The notes beneath the pieces were generated by a model. The model worked only from the letters and a program-made list of their open reading frames with translations, ran no database searches and was not told the DNA's origin. DNA of 64,000 bases from positions 121,747 through 185,746 of the forward strand of contig CH002628.1 in NCBI GenBank assembly GCA_000149265.1, read 5' to 3'. This document shows positions 25,501 to 34,813 of the stretch, piece after piece. This stretch comes from Ciona savignyi (Eukaryota > Chordata > Ascidiacea > Phlebobranchia > Cionidae). Position numbers and translations under genes: made by a program. Every line of letters starts with the position of its first letter. Position 1 is the first letter of the stretch.

Positions 25501-26884
25501 TCCAACTCAATATGCAACAATGTGGTTTTTTCAAGGAAAAACCAATCTACTGTCATCTAATAAAAAACTGGTATGTAGTCTGTTTACAACATTTAAATAC
25601 TGCTTGTAAGTTATAGCTCATTGCAAAATATGTTTATTTTTTTAAAGATGGAAGTTTGCAAGAAAAAGTTTGTGGCCTGCATTAATGTAGGGTTCCATTG
25701 GATAATGATGGTAATTCAAATTTGTGTTACTCATTTTTAGTGTATTTGTAATTGTTGTTTTGTTTGACAGGCCTGCATTATGCAGAAGAAATGGTTTTTT
25801 CTCTACGACCCATGTGGAAAAGAAAAAATATACAAAAAAATCCTGGACAATTTTGGGTATGGTTAACATGAAAAACAATCCAAACTTTATCTATCCAATA
25901 ATCTAAATAGTAATAATTGTAAATTAAGATAAATTGCATTTGCATATTATGAATGAGGGGAATTTGTAATAACTTTCAAAAACTATTTTTTAGTGGTTTG
26001 CTGGAAGCACTTAAACAAAAAAGAGCAGGGTGGCGGATTTCTACCCAAAAACACTCGGAACAAATAGGAGGGGAAAATTGTGGGCCACTTTCATTAAAGG
26101 TTTGCTTTTTTTTATATGGTAATCTCACGACATCAACCATTTATATTTTCTGTTTACAGGCGGCAGAGTGCATTGTAAGAGGTAATGTAAGGGATGTTGC
26201 AAAAATCAACACGACCGAAAAGGCATGTGAAAGCCTTAGAATTGACTTCGGTAATTCTATACTGAACTCTGGTAAGAATTAACATTGTTTATTTTATTGC
26301 TTTCATTTGTTGTATTAGTAAAAAGGATGTCATCACTATACTTGTTATGTTTTGCTGACTGTACTCTTAACATGAATATTTTTTTAGATATTTATCAGAG
26401 TTACCACTTTAATTAAAACGTTTGTTTACGATCATTTTAACAGAGGAAAACTGTAAATTGGAAGAATTCTGCAATATTTGCAACTCTAGTGAAATTCCAA
26501 GCGAACAGCTAATGGAATGGGTAGGATTTTTGTATTTTAGGGAAGTTTATTACCAAAATACTTTCAAATCTGTTTTACTTTCTACCTCATATAGCATGAA
26601 CGTTTTTTCATTCCCAAAGACTAAAACTGCACAAGATATTAGTATGGTTTACAAAAACCATCCATATTTTCAAACATACTTTTGTAACTTACCTACAGGA
26701 TTGTACTCTCTTTCAATAAGCTACTTTTCCATGTACGTTGATAAATCTGTTTAATTTATAGTAAATAAATACACCTATTTTTGGTTTTTAGGTTCAATGT
26801 GATCATTGTGAACGATGGTGTCATCAAGGCTGTCTTGGTTATATGCCAAGCAAATATTTTGTTTGCCCAAAATGTGTAAAATAA
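19598..26884 (+). pseudogene. Transposon gene A: Zisupton/KDZ-like (HMGXB3-related) transposase with SWIM, SAP, Ulp1 protease and PHD domains
   Basis: Rightward multi-exon gene. Exons: 19,598-19,787; 20,120-20,248; 20,732-20,764; 21,447-22,156; 22,475-22,692; 22,747-22,886; 22,958-23,143; 23,206-23,296; 23,359-23,567; 23,677-23,824; 23,954-24,099; 24,161-24,448; 24,506-24,672; 24,726-24,899; 24,980-25,095; 25,315-25,350; 25,475-25,570; 25,648-25,710; 25,771-25,856; 25,994-26,099; 26,160-26,271; 26,444-26,520; 26,792-26,884. Phases join at nearly every border. Order: C2H2 fingers (CVICANTY..H; CPFC..H; CSHCDKTY..H), SWIM finger (WSCQC..CIHE), Cys clusters (CPSCFGPL; CTLCKMEI; CKRCGTNP), a SAP-like segment (about 23,680-23,780), the HLRCPHGVC..RDYVDALLSF core, a C48/Ulp1 protease (GFHW, FLYDP, EQIGGENCGP = His/Asp/Gln/Cys), and a PHD finger (CNIC..CDHCERWCHQGC..CPKC). 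One extra base in the A6 runs at 21,780-21,785 and 24,252-24,257 breaks the frame. A 59-bp segment at 20,450-20,508 looks like an exon but would disrupt phase. Confidence 0.87.
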
Positions 26885-27047
26885 ATTTTGAAAAATTGGT
26901 TTATTGTGTTCAACAAATCTTTTTCAGCTATCCGACTTTAAGGCAGCAGCAGTGTTAATATAACGAAAAGCAATAAGTAAAGGCATTATTTAGTGGACTA
27001 ATCAATAAATGTGTAAAATTAGTATCTTCTTGCTTGTTTTTTTCGGA

Positions 27048-27316
27048 CCCTTGGCACTTTGGAACGTCTTTTTTGGCACGTCTTTCTTGGCACCTTGGCA
27101 CGTCTTTTTTGGCACCTTGGCACGTCTTTTTTGGCACCTTGGCACGTCTTTCTTGGCACCTTGGTACGTCTTTTCTGGCACCTTGGCACGTCTTTTCTGG
27201 CACCTTGGCACGTCTTTTCTGGCACCTTGGCACGTCTTTTCTGGCACCTTGGCACGTCTTTTTTGGCATCTTGGCACCTTGGCACGTCTTTTTGTTGGCA
27301 CCTTGGCACGTGCCAA
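27048..27316. repeat. 22-bp minisatellite (GGCACGTCTTTTCTGGCACCTT), about 12 copies
   Basis: Near-perfect tandem repeat of a 22-bp unit just inside the right end of the transposon. Because 22 is not a multiple of 3 and the unit has no stop in most phases, long open frames occur on both strands. They are artefacts and not genes. Confidence 0.92.
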
Positions 27317-27479
27317 AAATCGGTCAGCATCCCCACTCAGGGCTAGGGCTAAGTAATATAAAAATACTTTTCTAAAAATGAGGATCTTTTCGTTACGGCC
27401 ATTTTGTGTTCTAAAACTGATAATCAGCGTCTGTTACGATTTAACGCGCATTGTTACGTTTAGGTCCAGAAAACAGTTT

Positions 27480-27616
27480 CGGCGGGAGTTTTTGACTCTT
27501 TCGAAATTTGTCGTAAGAGAATTTACTAGAAAAAGGATGGCTGGACTCTCCAAAGAGTTAAACTTTCTTCGCTTTTTTAAAAGAGTGACGCTTTTGACTC
27601 TTTCGTTTTTAGAGTG
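27480..27616. repeat. Right terminal and subterminal repeats of the 15.2-kb transposon
   Basis: Motifs TTTTTGACTCTTTCG (about 27,492), CCAAAGAGTTAAAC (about 27,550), AAAAGAGTGACG (about 27,578) and TTTTGACTCTTTCG (about 27,593), ending in TTTTTAGAGTG at 27,616. This mirrors the left end in both motif and spacing style. Confidence 0.8.
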
Positions 27617-27618
27617 TA

Positions 27619-28200
27619 CAACAGCATCAAATACACTATTTCATTGATGCTTCAACGGCTGCTTACGGGGGGGCCGTGTGTTATATGCGCACTGCCAAAT
27701 TCGGTAGCTGTCCTACGTGTGTGTACCTTACTTTTTTTACCGACCAGAGTTTTGATCCCACGATGTGTTTCGCGAGTCGGTATATGTATCGGTCGCGTTA
27801 ACCATTCGGCCTCGGAAAGGCTGCTCCTTTTGTAAATGTAACATGCACATTTTTCGTAACTGCAAGTCAAGCACCGACAATCCCAATTTTCAACTGGACA
27901 GCAAATCAGAACAACACTCTACACGTGTACCTTACTTATGGCGAAGTCATACTTGGCGCCATCAGGCGGGAAACAAGTTGATGGGAGCGGTTACTGCTGT
28001 AAAAATCTCTCCCGCGAGCTAAACCTGCAATTGCGTCCGTTCCTTTTTGGTCAGAATTCCTTTGATTGTGCTACAAAGCCTACACAACGAACGAAAGCGT
28101 TTTCCACTGTTTGGATTCTGCCAAATACCAAAAAGAACCCGTGGATTAATTCGTCCAAATTGATCCTAAAGGAATAGCGGCTACTTCATCCCTGTCCAAC
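27619..28200 (+). pseudogene. BEL/Pao pol, right fragment (RNase H region), interrupted by a SINE
   Basis: The frame resumes directly after the transposon with HYFIDASTAAYGGAV, a BEL/Pao RNase H start; the first catalytic Asp lies in FIDAS. A tRNA-like SINE at 27,733-27,924 interrupts it. Afterwards decayed similarity continues (about 27,940-28,200) in shifting frames. It is the same element as 11,180-12,421. Confidence 0.8.
27733..27924 (-). mobile_element. tRNA-derived SINE, 192 bp, with 12-bp target duplication
   Basis: On the minus strand an A-box-like segment (GGCCGAATGGTTAACGCG, about 27,812-27,795) and a B-box-like segment (GGGATCAAAACTC) are followed by an A run. The flanks are GTGTACCTTACT at 27,721-27,732 and 27,925-27,936. 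The tRNA head is of Ser/Leu style; the actual parent tRNA is not determined. Sequence beyond the tRNA part (toward 27,924) is unidentified. Confidence 0.72.
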
Positions 28201-29290
28201 CATAAGGTAACTGGGTTTAAACCATAACACTTCACAAAGCCTAGTATTTATCTTTTGCTGTCTGTATTGTATACTTAGTTTATTGCTGAAGTCAAAAATT
28301 TACCTCCGAAAACTGTGGCCAGTCCTTTTCAAGACAACATAGCGTTTATGATGAGTCTTTGTTTGACGTGCGAAATTTATAACTGACCATATGTGTTGTT
28401 TGCTTTATTTTAGGCCACACTGATAATTAGCTTTCCGCACTAAGTTATTACTTTTTGCGCTTTGTCATTTTTTTTATTAAAATTTAGGATGGCGAAGCCC
28501 TGCCCAAAAAACCTTCATTCAATAATCATTCATTTGACGAGAACATGGAAATCCAAAGTATAGATGTAAATTTTGAACGTTGTTTCATAATACAACTTTT
28601 GGAAAATGTGGATCATGTCACTGTCTCTGTCTTAGAGCTCTTCGCAACCGGGAATCCGTGGTTCGATTAAGGATGCGACCTTCCTCATTACAGTAAAAGA
28701 CGGCAAAACAACACCAACCGCAGAAAACCTGATTCAATACGATTCACAACAGAAAATGATAATACCATGAGAATTATGGCCAAGATGCCAACACCACCCC
28801 TGTAGACAATATCTTTTCACCATGTTCCTGCATTTTAAAAGAAATTAAACTTCAACAAATTCTGGTGAATTACAAGTGGGGAAAACTTGACTCCATTAAA
28901 AGGAGCACAATCTACCATTTTGCAGATTTTGTACTGGCAAAATCTGCAACAAAGTATACACAAACCAATCAGAAAATCACCCCCCCAAAAAAACATGGCC
29001 AAAAAATTATCCTTCAAAATAAATAAAATATCAGACACTTGTCCAGATAACCGATCTCTTTGAACGCGAAACGACAAATATTACATAATGTTGAGGCTAA
29101 CTTCACACCAAAATCAGAAAGGATCAGATCAAGACGACAAAATAAAAAGACGAGACAGATGTAGAAGACATAATGAGGGAAATTAGTGAGGCTCACGGAT
29201 CTTTTTGTGAGACTAACAAATCCGAAAATGACTTTTCAATATTCAATATTGGGAATTCTCCAATAATATATTATGAGTAATAACCAACAA
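28201..29290. other. Degenerate retroelement-derived interval
   Basis: No intact coding sequence. Around 28,640-28,680 there is a tRNA-like box (GGGAATCC..GGTTCGATTA). The A-rich stretch 28,835-29,290 resembles the base composition of the LINE that follows and may be its ORF1/5' part. Neither assignment is secure. Confidence 0.4.
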
Positions 29291-29880
29291 TGTGCAGTGA
29301 AAGGGCGTTCAATTTAATCAATGCCTATACAATGTTCAACGTGTCTTGGAATCTTCCCAATATTTTTAAAAGCAATTAACAATAATCGATTACGAAAAAG
29401 TATTTAACAGGATTGATCATGAACATTATGCGGACGACTTGTCCATCTTTACAAATAACATTAAATCCATAAAATATATTCAAATAGAACTACGAGAGTA
29501 TGAAAAGGCATCCGGACAAAGAATTAATAAAGAAAAGACGTAAATTATTACTAACTTACCAAACATTTTAATGACTATGTAACGGGATATGAATTTACCA
29601 ATCATAATAAAGTTGTAGATTTTAAGTATGAAACTGTAAAGAAAAATTGAAAAAATATAAACAAACCATAAATAATAGTATTAATAAAAATTGTAGCAGA
29701 AAACTAACAATCTCCGGTAAGTTTGTCCAATTAATACTCTAATTGTCCTACAAATACTTATCACTAGAAGGCATATTTATTATGTTACCCAAAATCTTTG
29801 AATATATATGGTTCCCCCTTATATTAGAAGGTATTAATAGCCGCCAGATTGTCAAACGCCTATATTATACTGTGTACTGT
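29291..29880 (+). mobile_element. Internally deleted LINE copy (same family as 1-3223)
   Basis: Contains DYEKVFNRID at about 29,388-29,417, followed immediately by HYADDLSIF. In the 2285-3223 copy these motifs lie about 270 bp apart, so an internal deletion has fused them. Downstream YEKASGQRINKEKT and the thumb region match the other copy. Flanking text at about 29,310-29,375 (QCLYNVQ) also matches. It is inactive. Confidence 0.85.
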
Positions 29881-30349
29881 CTTTGTTTAGCCTAGAGATT
29901 TTTATTAACTGATAATTGACGGATTGATGAGGACGTTTTTATTTTGAATCCCCTTTTATTGTTCCGTGCAGTAACGTTTTCTGTAAACAATAATAAATTT
30001 GAATATGGTTGAAAAAATGCGAAGCATAACGCAAAACACTTACTGAATATTCACAGCCCGTTTTACACAAGCTTTTGTTTTGTTTACACAATCTTTTGTA
30101 CGCAGTATATACTTGTTTATTAACTTATTTGTTTTGCCACTGAAAAATAACATCAAAAATCAATTACCGAAATAGAGTTACTAGTACCACGATCTTGTAG
30201 ACTAAATGCGACTGGTTTAGATTTTCAAATTTAAATTAAACGTAAATTTGAATTATGGTAACCGCAAAGTACAAATAAAAAATGGTAGCCGGCCAAGTGA
30301 TCAATAATTATGAAATAATAATGTTCACGATTTCAGTATTAAAAGAAAA

Positions 30350-30791
30350 AAATGAGTTCCAAGGGCCAGATGTCTTGCAACGTGAACCAGATATATAGTT
30401 GGGGAAGAACATCTTTGTAAGACGACATTTTTTTATTTATTTTTTCCCGATCCAAGTTTCAAACCCATGATGGGCTCGTCACTAGGAGCGTTTTTTTGTA
30501 TAAAAGTCGGTAGGTATATGTTCCGGTCGCGTTAACCATTTGGTCACACGACCGTACATGTAAGACGACATGCCGGATGATTTGGTCGACAACACAACAT
30601 ACCCATCAGACAAGCATGGTTTCGTACGAAACGTAACAGTTAAGGCCTCCAAAAGCGAAATGAAACGACCTATATATACACAAACTTTGTATTATCTTTC
30701 CCGTGGAGAATTAAGAAGAAAAGACGCCTTGTGGGGACAAGAACAAACGATGCTCATTATGAACATTTTAAGAAAACTATATGGGAAATAA
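30350..30791 (+). pseudogene. BEL/Pao C-terminal (post-integrase) fragment interrupted by a SINE
   Basis: The reading at 30,570-30,720 (DMPDDLV..GFVRNVTVKAS..RPIYTQTLYYL) resembles the C-terminal domain after BEL/Pao integrase, with its PGD-like, G.V..V.V and RPI..L pattern. Upstream 30,356-30,428 seems to be its continuation, split by the SINE at 30,429-30,558. It is probably the 3' coding end of the BEL/Pao copy begun at 11.2 kb. Confidence 0.65.
30429..30558 (-). mobile_element. tRNA-derived SINE, 130 bp, with 13-bp target duplication
   Basis: The minus strand carries CCAAATGGTTAACGCGACC (A-box region) and GGGTTTGAAACTTGG (B-box-like), ending in an A-rich tail next to 30,429. The flanks are identical TGTAAGACGACAT at 30,416-30,428 and 30,559-30,571. 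The head is the same family as the SINE at 27.8 kb. Confidence 0.82.
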
Positions 30792-31522
30792 AAATTTATT
30801 GGAAACTAATATGAAATTGCGGTTCGTGTGCGCAATTTGGGGATATGTATAAAATTGTGTATAATTAGTGTATAAATTTGTTTTTACTATTCATTGATTT
30901 ATTCTTGCCTGTTTACGTTCCTTTAATGCATTAAAATTCTGTCTTTACGATAAGGCGCGCATGCTAATTGGTAATCGCATGCCACTGTTAAAAAAATGAT
31001 AGTAATATTTACAATATTTCTTAGCACTTTTCATTGCATATGTAGTAAAATTTACCATCAATTCGAAGTTGAATTTACTCTTTTTTTATAGAAATAATTA
31101 AATTTCACCAACAAACGTAGTCAATTGTACTATAGCATCACTGTAGAATTTATCTTTTTTTATTGTAATAATTTCTTGCTTTAATTACTCGACCTTTAAG
31201 TTATTAATAATTCAGTTGTAAGCAAGCCAATTTTGCTTCAGAAGTCTTTGGTTTGCATTTCTTATATTTAATTAGACCGAGTTGTAGTATTTGCTAAAGT
31301 GAATTATTTACCGATTTTCTTTCTATTTGTGCAGATAATTACGATATTATTTATGGAATTTTAAATTTTTGTAACGATACTTAGTTCGGATCAACGCACA
31401 GTTCAGTAAATCAGTTTGTATTATTGTGTTATTCATATTTTCATTTACAGAAAACCGCTACTGCTTTACCGCAATAAAATACTTCGAGGAAGTAAGCGAG
31501 TCTTTTGACTGTGCGCATGTTA
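30792..31522. other. Non-coding interval
   Basis: AT-rich sequence between the BEL/Pao remnant and the LTR element. Nothing recognised. Confidence 0.5.
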
Positions 31523-32175
31523 TGCAGCGGTTCGCCTTGTTTTCACTTCAATTCAAACATCCGCGATAAGATGGACGTCATCCACTTGACACTGCATTAT
31601 GGCGCCAGTTATTGGTCATTGATCGCGTGCGAAAGTTGACCTGAAAACATATGACGTCAGTTAATGCTCGCATGTTTGGGCGAGCTATAAATACGGATGT
31701 TTGGGCGTCAGACAAGGTCTCACACAGGGAGATGGAATCGAGGCTTGGACGGACTGGTGGTTGGGCTGAGAAGAGACCGAGGTGACTTCCACCTGGCGCG
31801 CTAAGCGCCAGCCAGGTTAATGAGACTTTGTGGCATAGTTGACAGAAGGAACAAGACAAAAGTCGCTTCTGCCGGATTAAACAAAGAACGAGTTGTTGAC
31901 AAGCCGCAAAGGAGAACGAACTGTCTATTAAACGCATCGCGCAGTTATTCCGTCGCCAGCCGGTTCAGCGAATCGATTCCCCAGTAAAGTGCATTGTTTT
32001 ATTCGTGTGTTTCAATCGACAACGTTTGACAATAAACTAACCAACGTTCAACCAGCGTGGACTCGATCTTTGGAAGTCGGATATCGGAGTCAGCATATAT
32101 TTCGAGCCACGCAGAAACCCCCTCGTCTAACCTCAAACGTTGCAGTAAACCCCTCAATAAACGTCAAACGTTGCA
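31523..32175 (+). repeat. 5' LTR of the outer LTR element
   Basis: 653 bp. Contains two TGACGTCA/GACGTCAT cyclic-AMP-response-like sites (about 31,573 and 31,652), a TATA box GCTATAAATACGG at about 31,684, and a polyadenylation-like AATAAA near 32,031. These give a plausible U3-R-U5 structure. The open frames across it are not genes. Confidence 0.88.
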
Positions 32176-32176
32176 G

Positions 32177-32194
32177 TGGTGACCCCGACGTGAT
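32177..32194 (+). promoter_or_regulatory. Primer-binding site for tRNA-Trp
   Basis: TGGTGACCCCGACGTGAT starts one base after the LTR end. It is the reverse complement of the CCA-tailed 3' end of metazoan tRNA-Trp, the primer also used by some avian retroviruses. Confidence 0.88.
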
Positions 32195-33322
32195 TTTGAA
32201 CTTAAACGCAACCTACCGAAGTCTGAAGAGTGGATACGAAGATTTCAACCGAGCAGACCCTACTGTTCACGAGGAAACAGAAGTCTGATCAAAGTAGAAG
32301 TCTGTTTAACTTTCTGCAGTAATCAAGTGTGCTAGAAGAATAGCTTTTGAATAAAGCTCACCGCTTATGTTTATTAACATTTCCTTCGAGCATGATGAGG
32401 GAAAATTCAGCGACGATATCAAGCAAGCAAAGAGCCGCGAATCGTCGTTCAGCCATGTTGTTTTAACCAGTTGGTCACTCGACGACTAAACTGGAAGGCT
32501 CTGTTTGCGGCATAAAAGCAAGCAAATGTTCGAGTTTAAAGACTTTAAATCAGCGATGCTCTCAGTTTTTCAGAAGTTATGAAACTGAGCGAAGACTGGT
32601 GTAGAAATCGACACCATTACACATCACATTTCTATATCACGGCGGAAAAGGTTTGAGTGTGGGCTATATAATATTGCATTTGATTTAAATCCCGAGAAGG
32701 CACATATATATTTGCTAGAGTTTATGAGAACTCAATAATTCTGTTATTTTTGCTATCGACCTGATGTGTTATGTTATATTGCTTGATTTACAAATGTCTA
32801 TTTTCCGGGAAAATCAACCCGAAGAGATCACTGCGCAACCGCAAATCTATTATGTCTCTTTATTGCTTAATATTACCGCCCAGGTTACTTAAGCAAATCG
32901 CTGCTATATGCGAAAACAGCCAAACGGCTTATATGTATTGTTGACGCCAACAATCCCTTTTTGTGTACACTATAACCCAGCTGTTTAAAATATTTATTGC
33001 GCCACCTATCGGCATATTTTCCGTTCTTTGTTTTATTTTCTAAACTCGTGTTTCAGTTTTGCGCCAGTTTTCTGCGATGTCATAAGTTAGTTGTAACCTT
33101 TATATACGATTAATATGTTTTTCTTTGTTTATTTATTATAGTGACTATCAATAACTAAATTTAATCTCCTGACTCCTAATATTGTTGTTGGAAGTATTGC
33201 TGGAACGTTTGACCTGAATACACTTTGAATCGAGCATTAAACAAGAATAGTCACTTATTCGTCACGGCCCAAACATCGCGCCGACTGTTGAGATTTAGCT
33301 TCAACATTATTAAATTTAAGTT

Positions 33323-34699
33323 ATGAACAAAATGGACAGCGAACCTTTGATTGGTCTGACAGCTGATGAGAGTTCAAACAAAAGTGCCACAGAGCTGATT
33401 GAAGAACTAATTGGTGGACAGTTAAACTTACGTCCAAACATTGTGTTTAAAACAAATCATAAAGTCTCTCAAAGTTTGTGTTCTAATATGGGCGGAATGG
33501 ATGGAAAACCAGATTTAGATGTCCTGAAACAACGACATCAAGAAATTTCTCATGCAAAATTGCTACTTGAAGAGGAAGATAAATTGATTTTGAGCCAAAT
33601 GAACATTAAAGATGGAGACAAATCTAAGGTGAGAACGGATTTTAAAGTGATTGATACAACTGAAAGTTTTGATGAATGCCCTAATTCTCGGTCATCACCT
33701 AATTTGAGGGAACAATGTAGCTCTGTAAAAGGTGATGCCTCACAACTTCACAAGTCAAATGATCTTCTTGAACTAACTAATGCAATTAAGGTAATGGCGG
33801 CATCAATGCAAAGAGGGCCTCTCCCAGTCCGTACCCTGACTAAGTTTGATGGAAGTGCTCTAGAGTTTCATAAGTTTAAAACTGAGTTTCGAAATAATAT
33901 TATGGATTCGGTCATGGATGCATCCACCCGATTGAACTATTTGATGAACTTGTGTACAGGTAAAGCCTACGAGGCAATTCGATCATGTGTTGTGATTGAA
34001 CCACCAGAGAAAGGTTTTGAAATGGCTATGTCTATTTTGGACGAACAGTTTGGGCAACGTCATCGAATTGTGCATGCCCATCTTGACACACTAACCATAG
34101 GAGACAACTTACCAGATGGAGACCACAATGCACTGTTTAAATTATGGACAGAAATGAATAGCTGTTACAATACGTTAATTGCATTTGGATGCTCAAACTA
34201 TTTGGAAGATGCTAACTTGATTGAGAAATTGTACCGACGTCTACCAAAAGGTCTACAAGTTGGGATTCTAAGAGATTGTAGAATAAAGATAAGCAAAGGA
34301 CAATTACCTTGTTTTGCTGAAATAATGCACCATGTTGATATTGCTGCGAAACTGGGAAACACTTCACTTGGACAAATTGCATTTGAAAGAGATGCAATTT
34401 CACACTCCACTCAGAATATAAGCAAGGATAACCGAAGTTGTGGAAAACAAATAGTTGGATTAAACACTAGCGGGATTATTAATATGCAATCGTTCAGGAA
34501 CCTTCAACAAAACACAAAATACCCAAGTACCGTTTCATGTCTACTATGTGAAAAACCACATCATTTGTATGAGTGTGAGCAGTTCCTGCAATGTACGCCT
34601 CATCAAAGATTTGATATTGTGAAAGAGGTGGGCGCTTGTTTCAATTGCCTGCTCAAAGGACACACTGCTGGTGCTTGCTTTAATAGAAGAAGATGTTAA
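33323..34699 (+). CDS. BEL/Pao gag
   Basis: 458 codons from an ATG 17 bases after the 5' LTR. The N-terminal third is acidic and polar. Near residue 170 begins the Pao-type gag region (LTKFDGSALEFHKFKTEF, DUF1759-like). Cysteine/histidine motifs sit at the end (CLLCEKPHHLYEC, CFNCLLKGHTAGAC). The frame ends at TAA 34,697-34,699, yet reading on in the same frame continues the next zinc-knuckle residues (SCGYKHHSLLH) into the protease. The stop thus falls inside the zinc-knuckle region. It is either a nonsense mutation or a readthrough signal. Confidence 0.88.
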   Translation: MNKMDSEPLIGLTADESSNKSATELIEELIGGQLNLRPNIVFKTNHKVSQSLCSNMGGMDGKPDLDVLKQRHQEISHAKLLLEEEDKLILSQMNIKDGDKSKVRTDFKVIDTTESFDECPNSRSSPNLREQCSSVKGDASQLHKSNDLLELTNAIKVMAASMQRGPLPVRTLTKFDGSALEFHKFKTEFRNNIMDSVMDASTRLNYLMNLCTGKAYEAIRSCVVIEPPEKGFEMAMSILDEQFGQRHRIVHAHLDTLTIGDNLPDGDHNALFKLWTEMNSCYNTLIAFGCSNYLEDANLIEKLYRRLPKGLQVGILRDCRIKISKGQLPCFAEIMHHVDIAAKLGNTSLGQIAFERDAISHSTQNISKDNRSCGKQIVGLNTSGIINMQSFRNLQQNTKYPSTVSCLLCEKPHHLYECEQFLQCTPHQRFDIVKEVGACFNCLLKGHTAGACFNRRRC

Positions 34700-34813
34700 A
34701 GTTGTGGATATAAGCATCATTCCCTGCTGCATTTCCAAAAATCTCGCACACTACCATCATGGGAACCGAAAGTATCTAGTAATCAAGTACTGACTGGCGC
34801 CAGCAACGCAATA

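Larger units (their letters stand above)
12422..27616. mobile_element. 15.2-kb two-gene DNA transposon, CACTC ends, TA target duplication (CACTA-like ends, Zisupton/KDZ-like transposase)
   Basis: Both ends read CACTCTAAAAA inward (12,422 on +, 27,616 on -). The flanks carry TA at 12,420-12,421 and 27,617-27,618. Removing the element plus one TA restores an open BEL/Pao frame across the junction (SNYL to QQHQIHYF), which fixes the boundaries to the base. Subterminal AAAGAGT/ACTCTTT motifs are clustered within about 180 bp of both ends. Inside are two divergent multi-exon genes: minus 13,081-18,472 and plus 19,598-26,884. CACT-type ends and a 2-3-bp duplication suggest the EnSpm/CACTA superfamily by established criteria, while the rightward protein looks like the Zisupton/KDZ group. 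I cannot resolve the superfamily from sequence alone. Confidence 0.9.

Noticed and set aside
27002..27375. Five overlapping long open frames on both strands with repeated 22-residue units
   Set aside because: They are translations of the 22-bp minisatellite; no start context, splice sites or family match.
31578..32288. ORFs across the LTR (31,578-31,937 minus; 31,989-32,288 plus)
   Set aside because: They lie in the LTR and primer-site region; partly repeated in the second LTR with frame changes.
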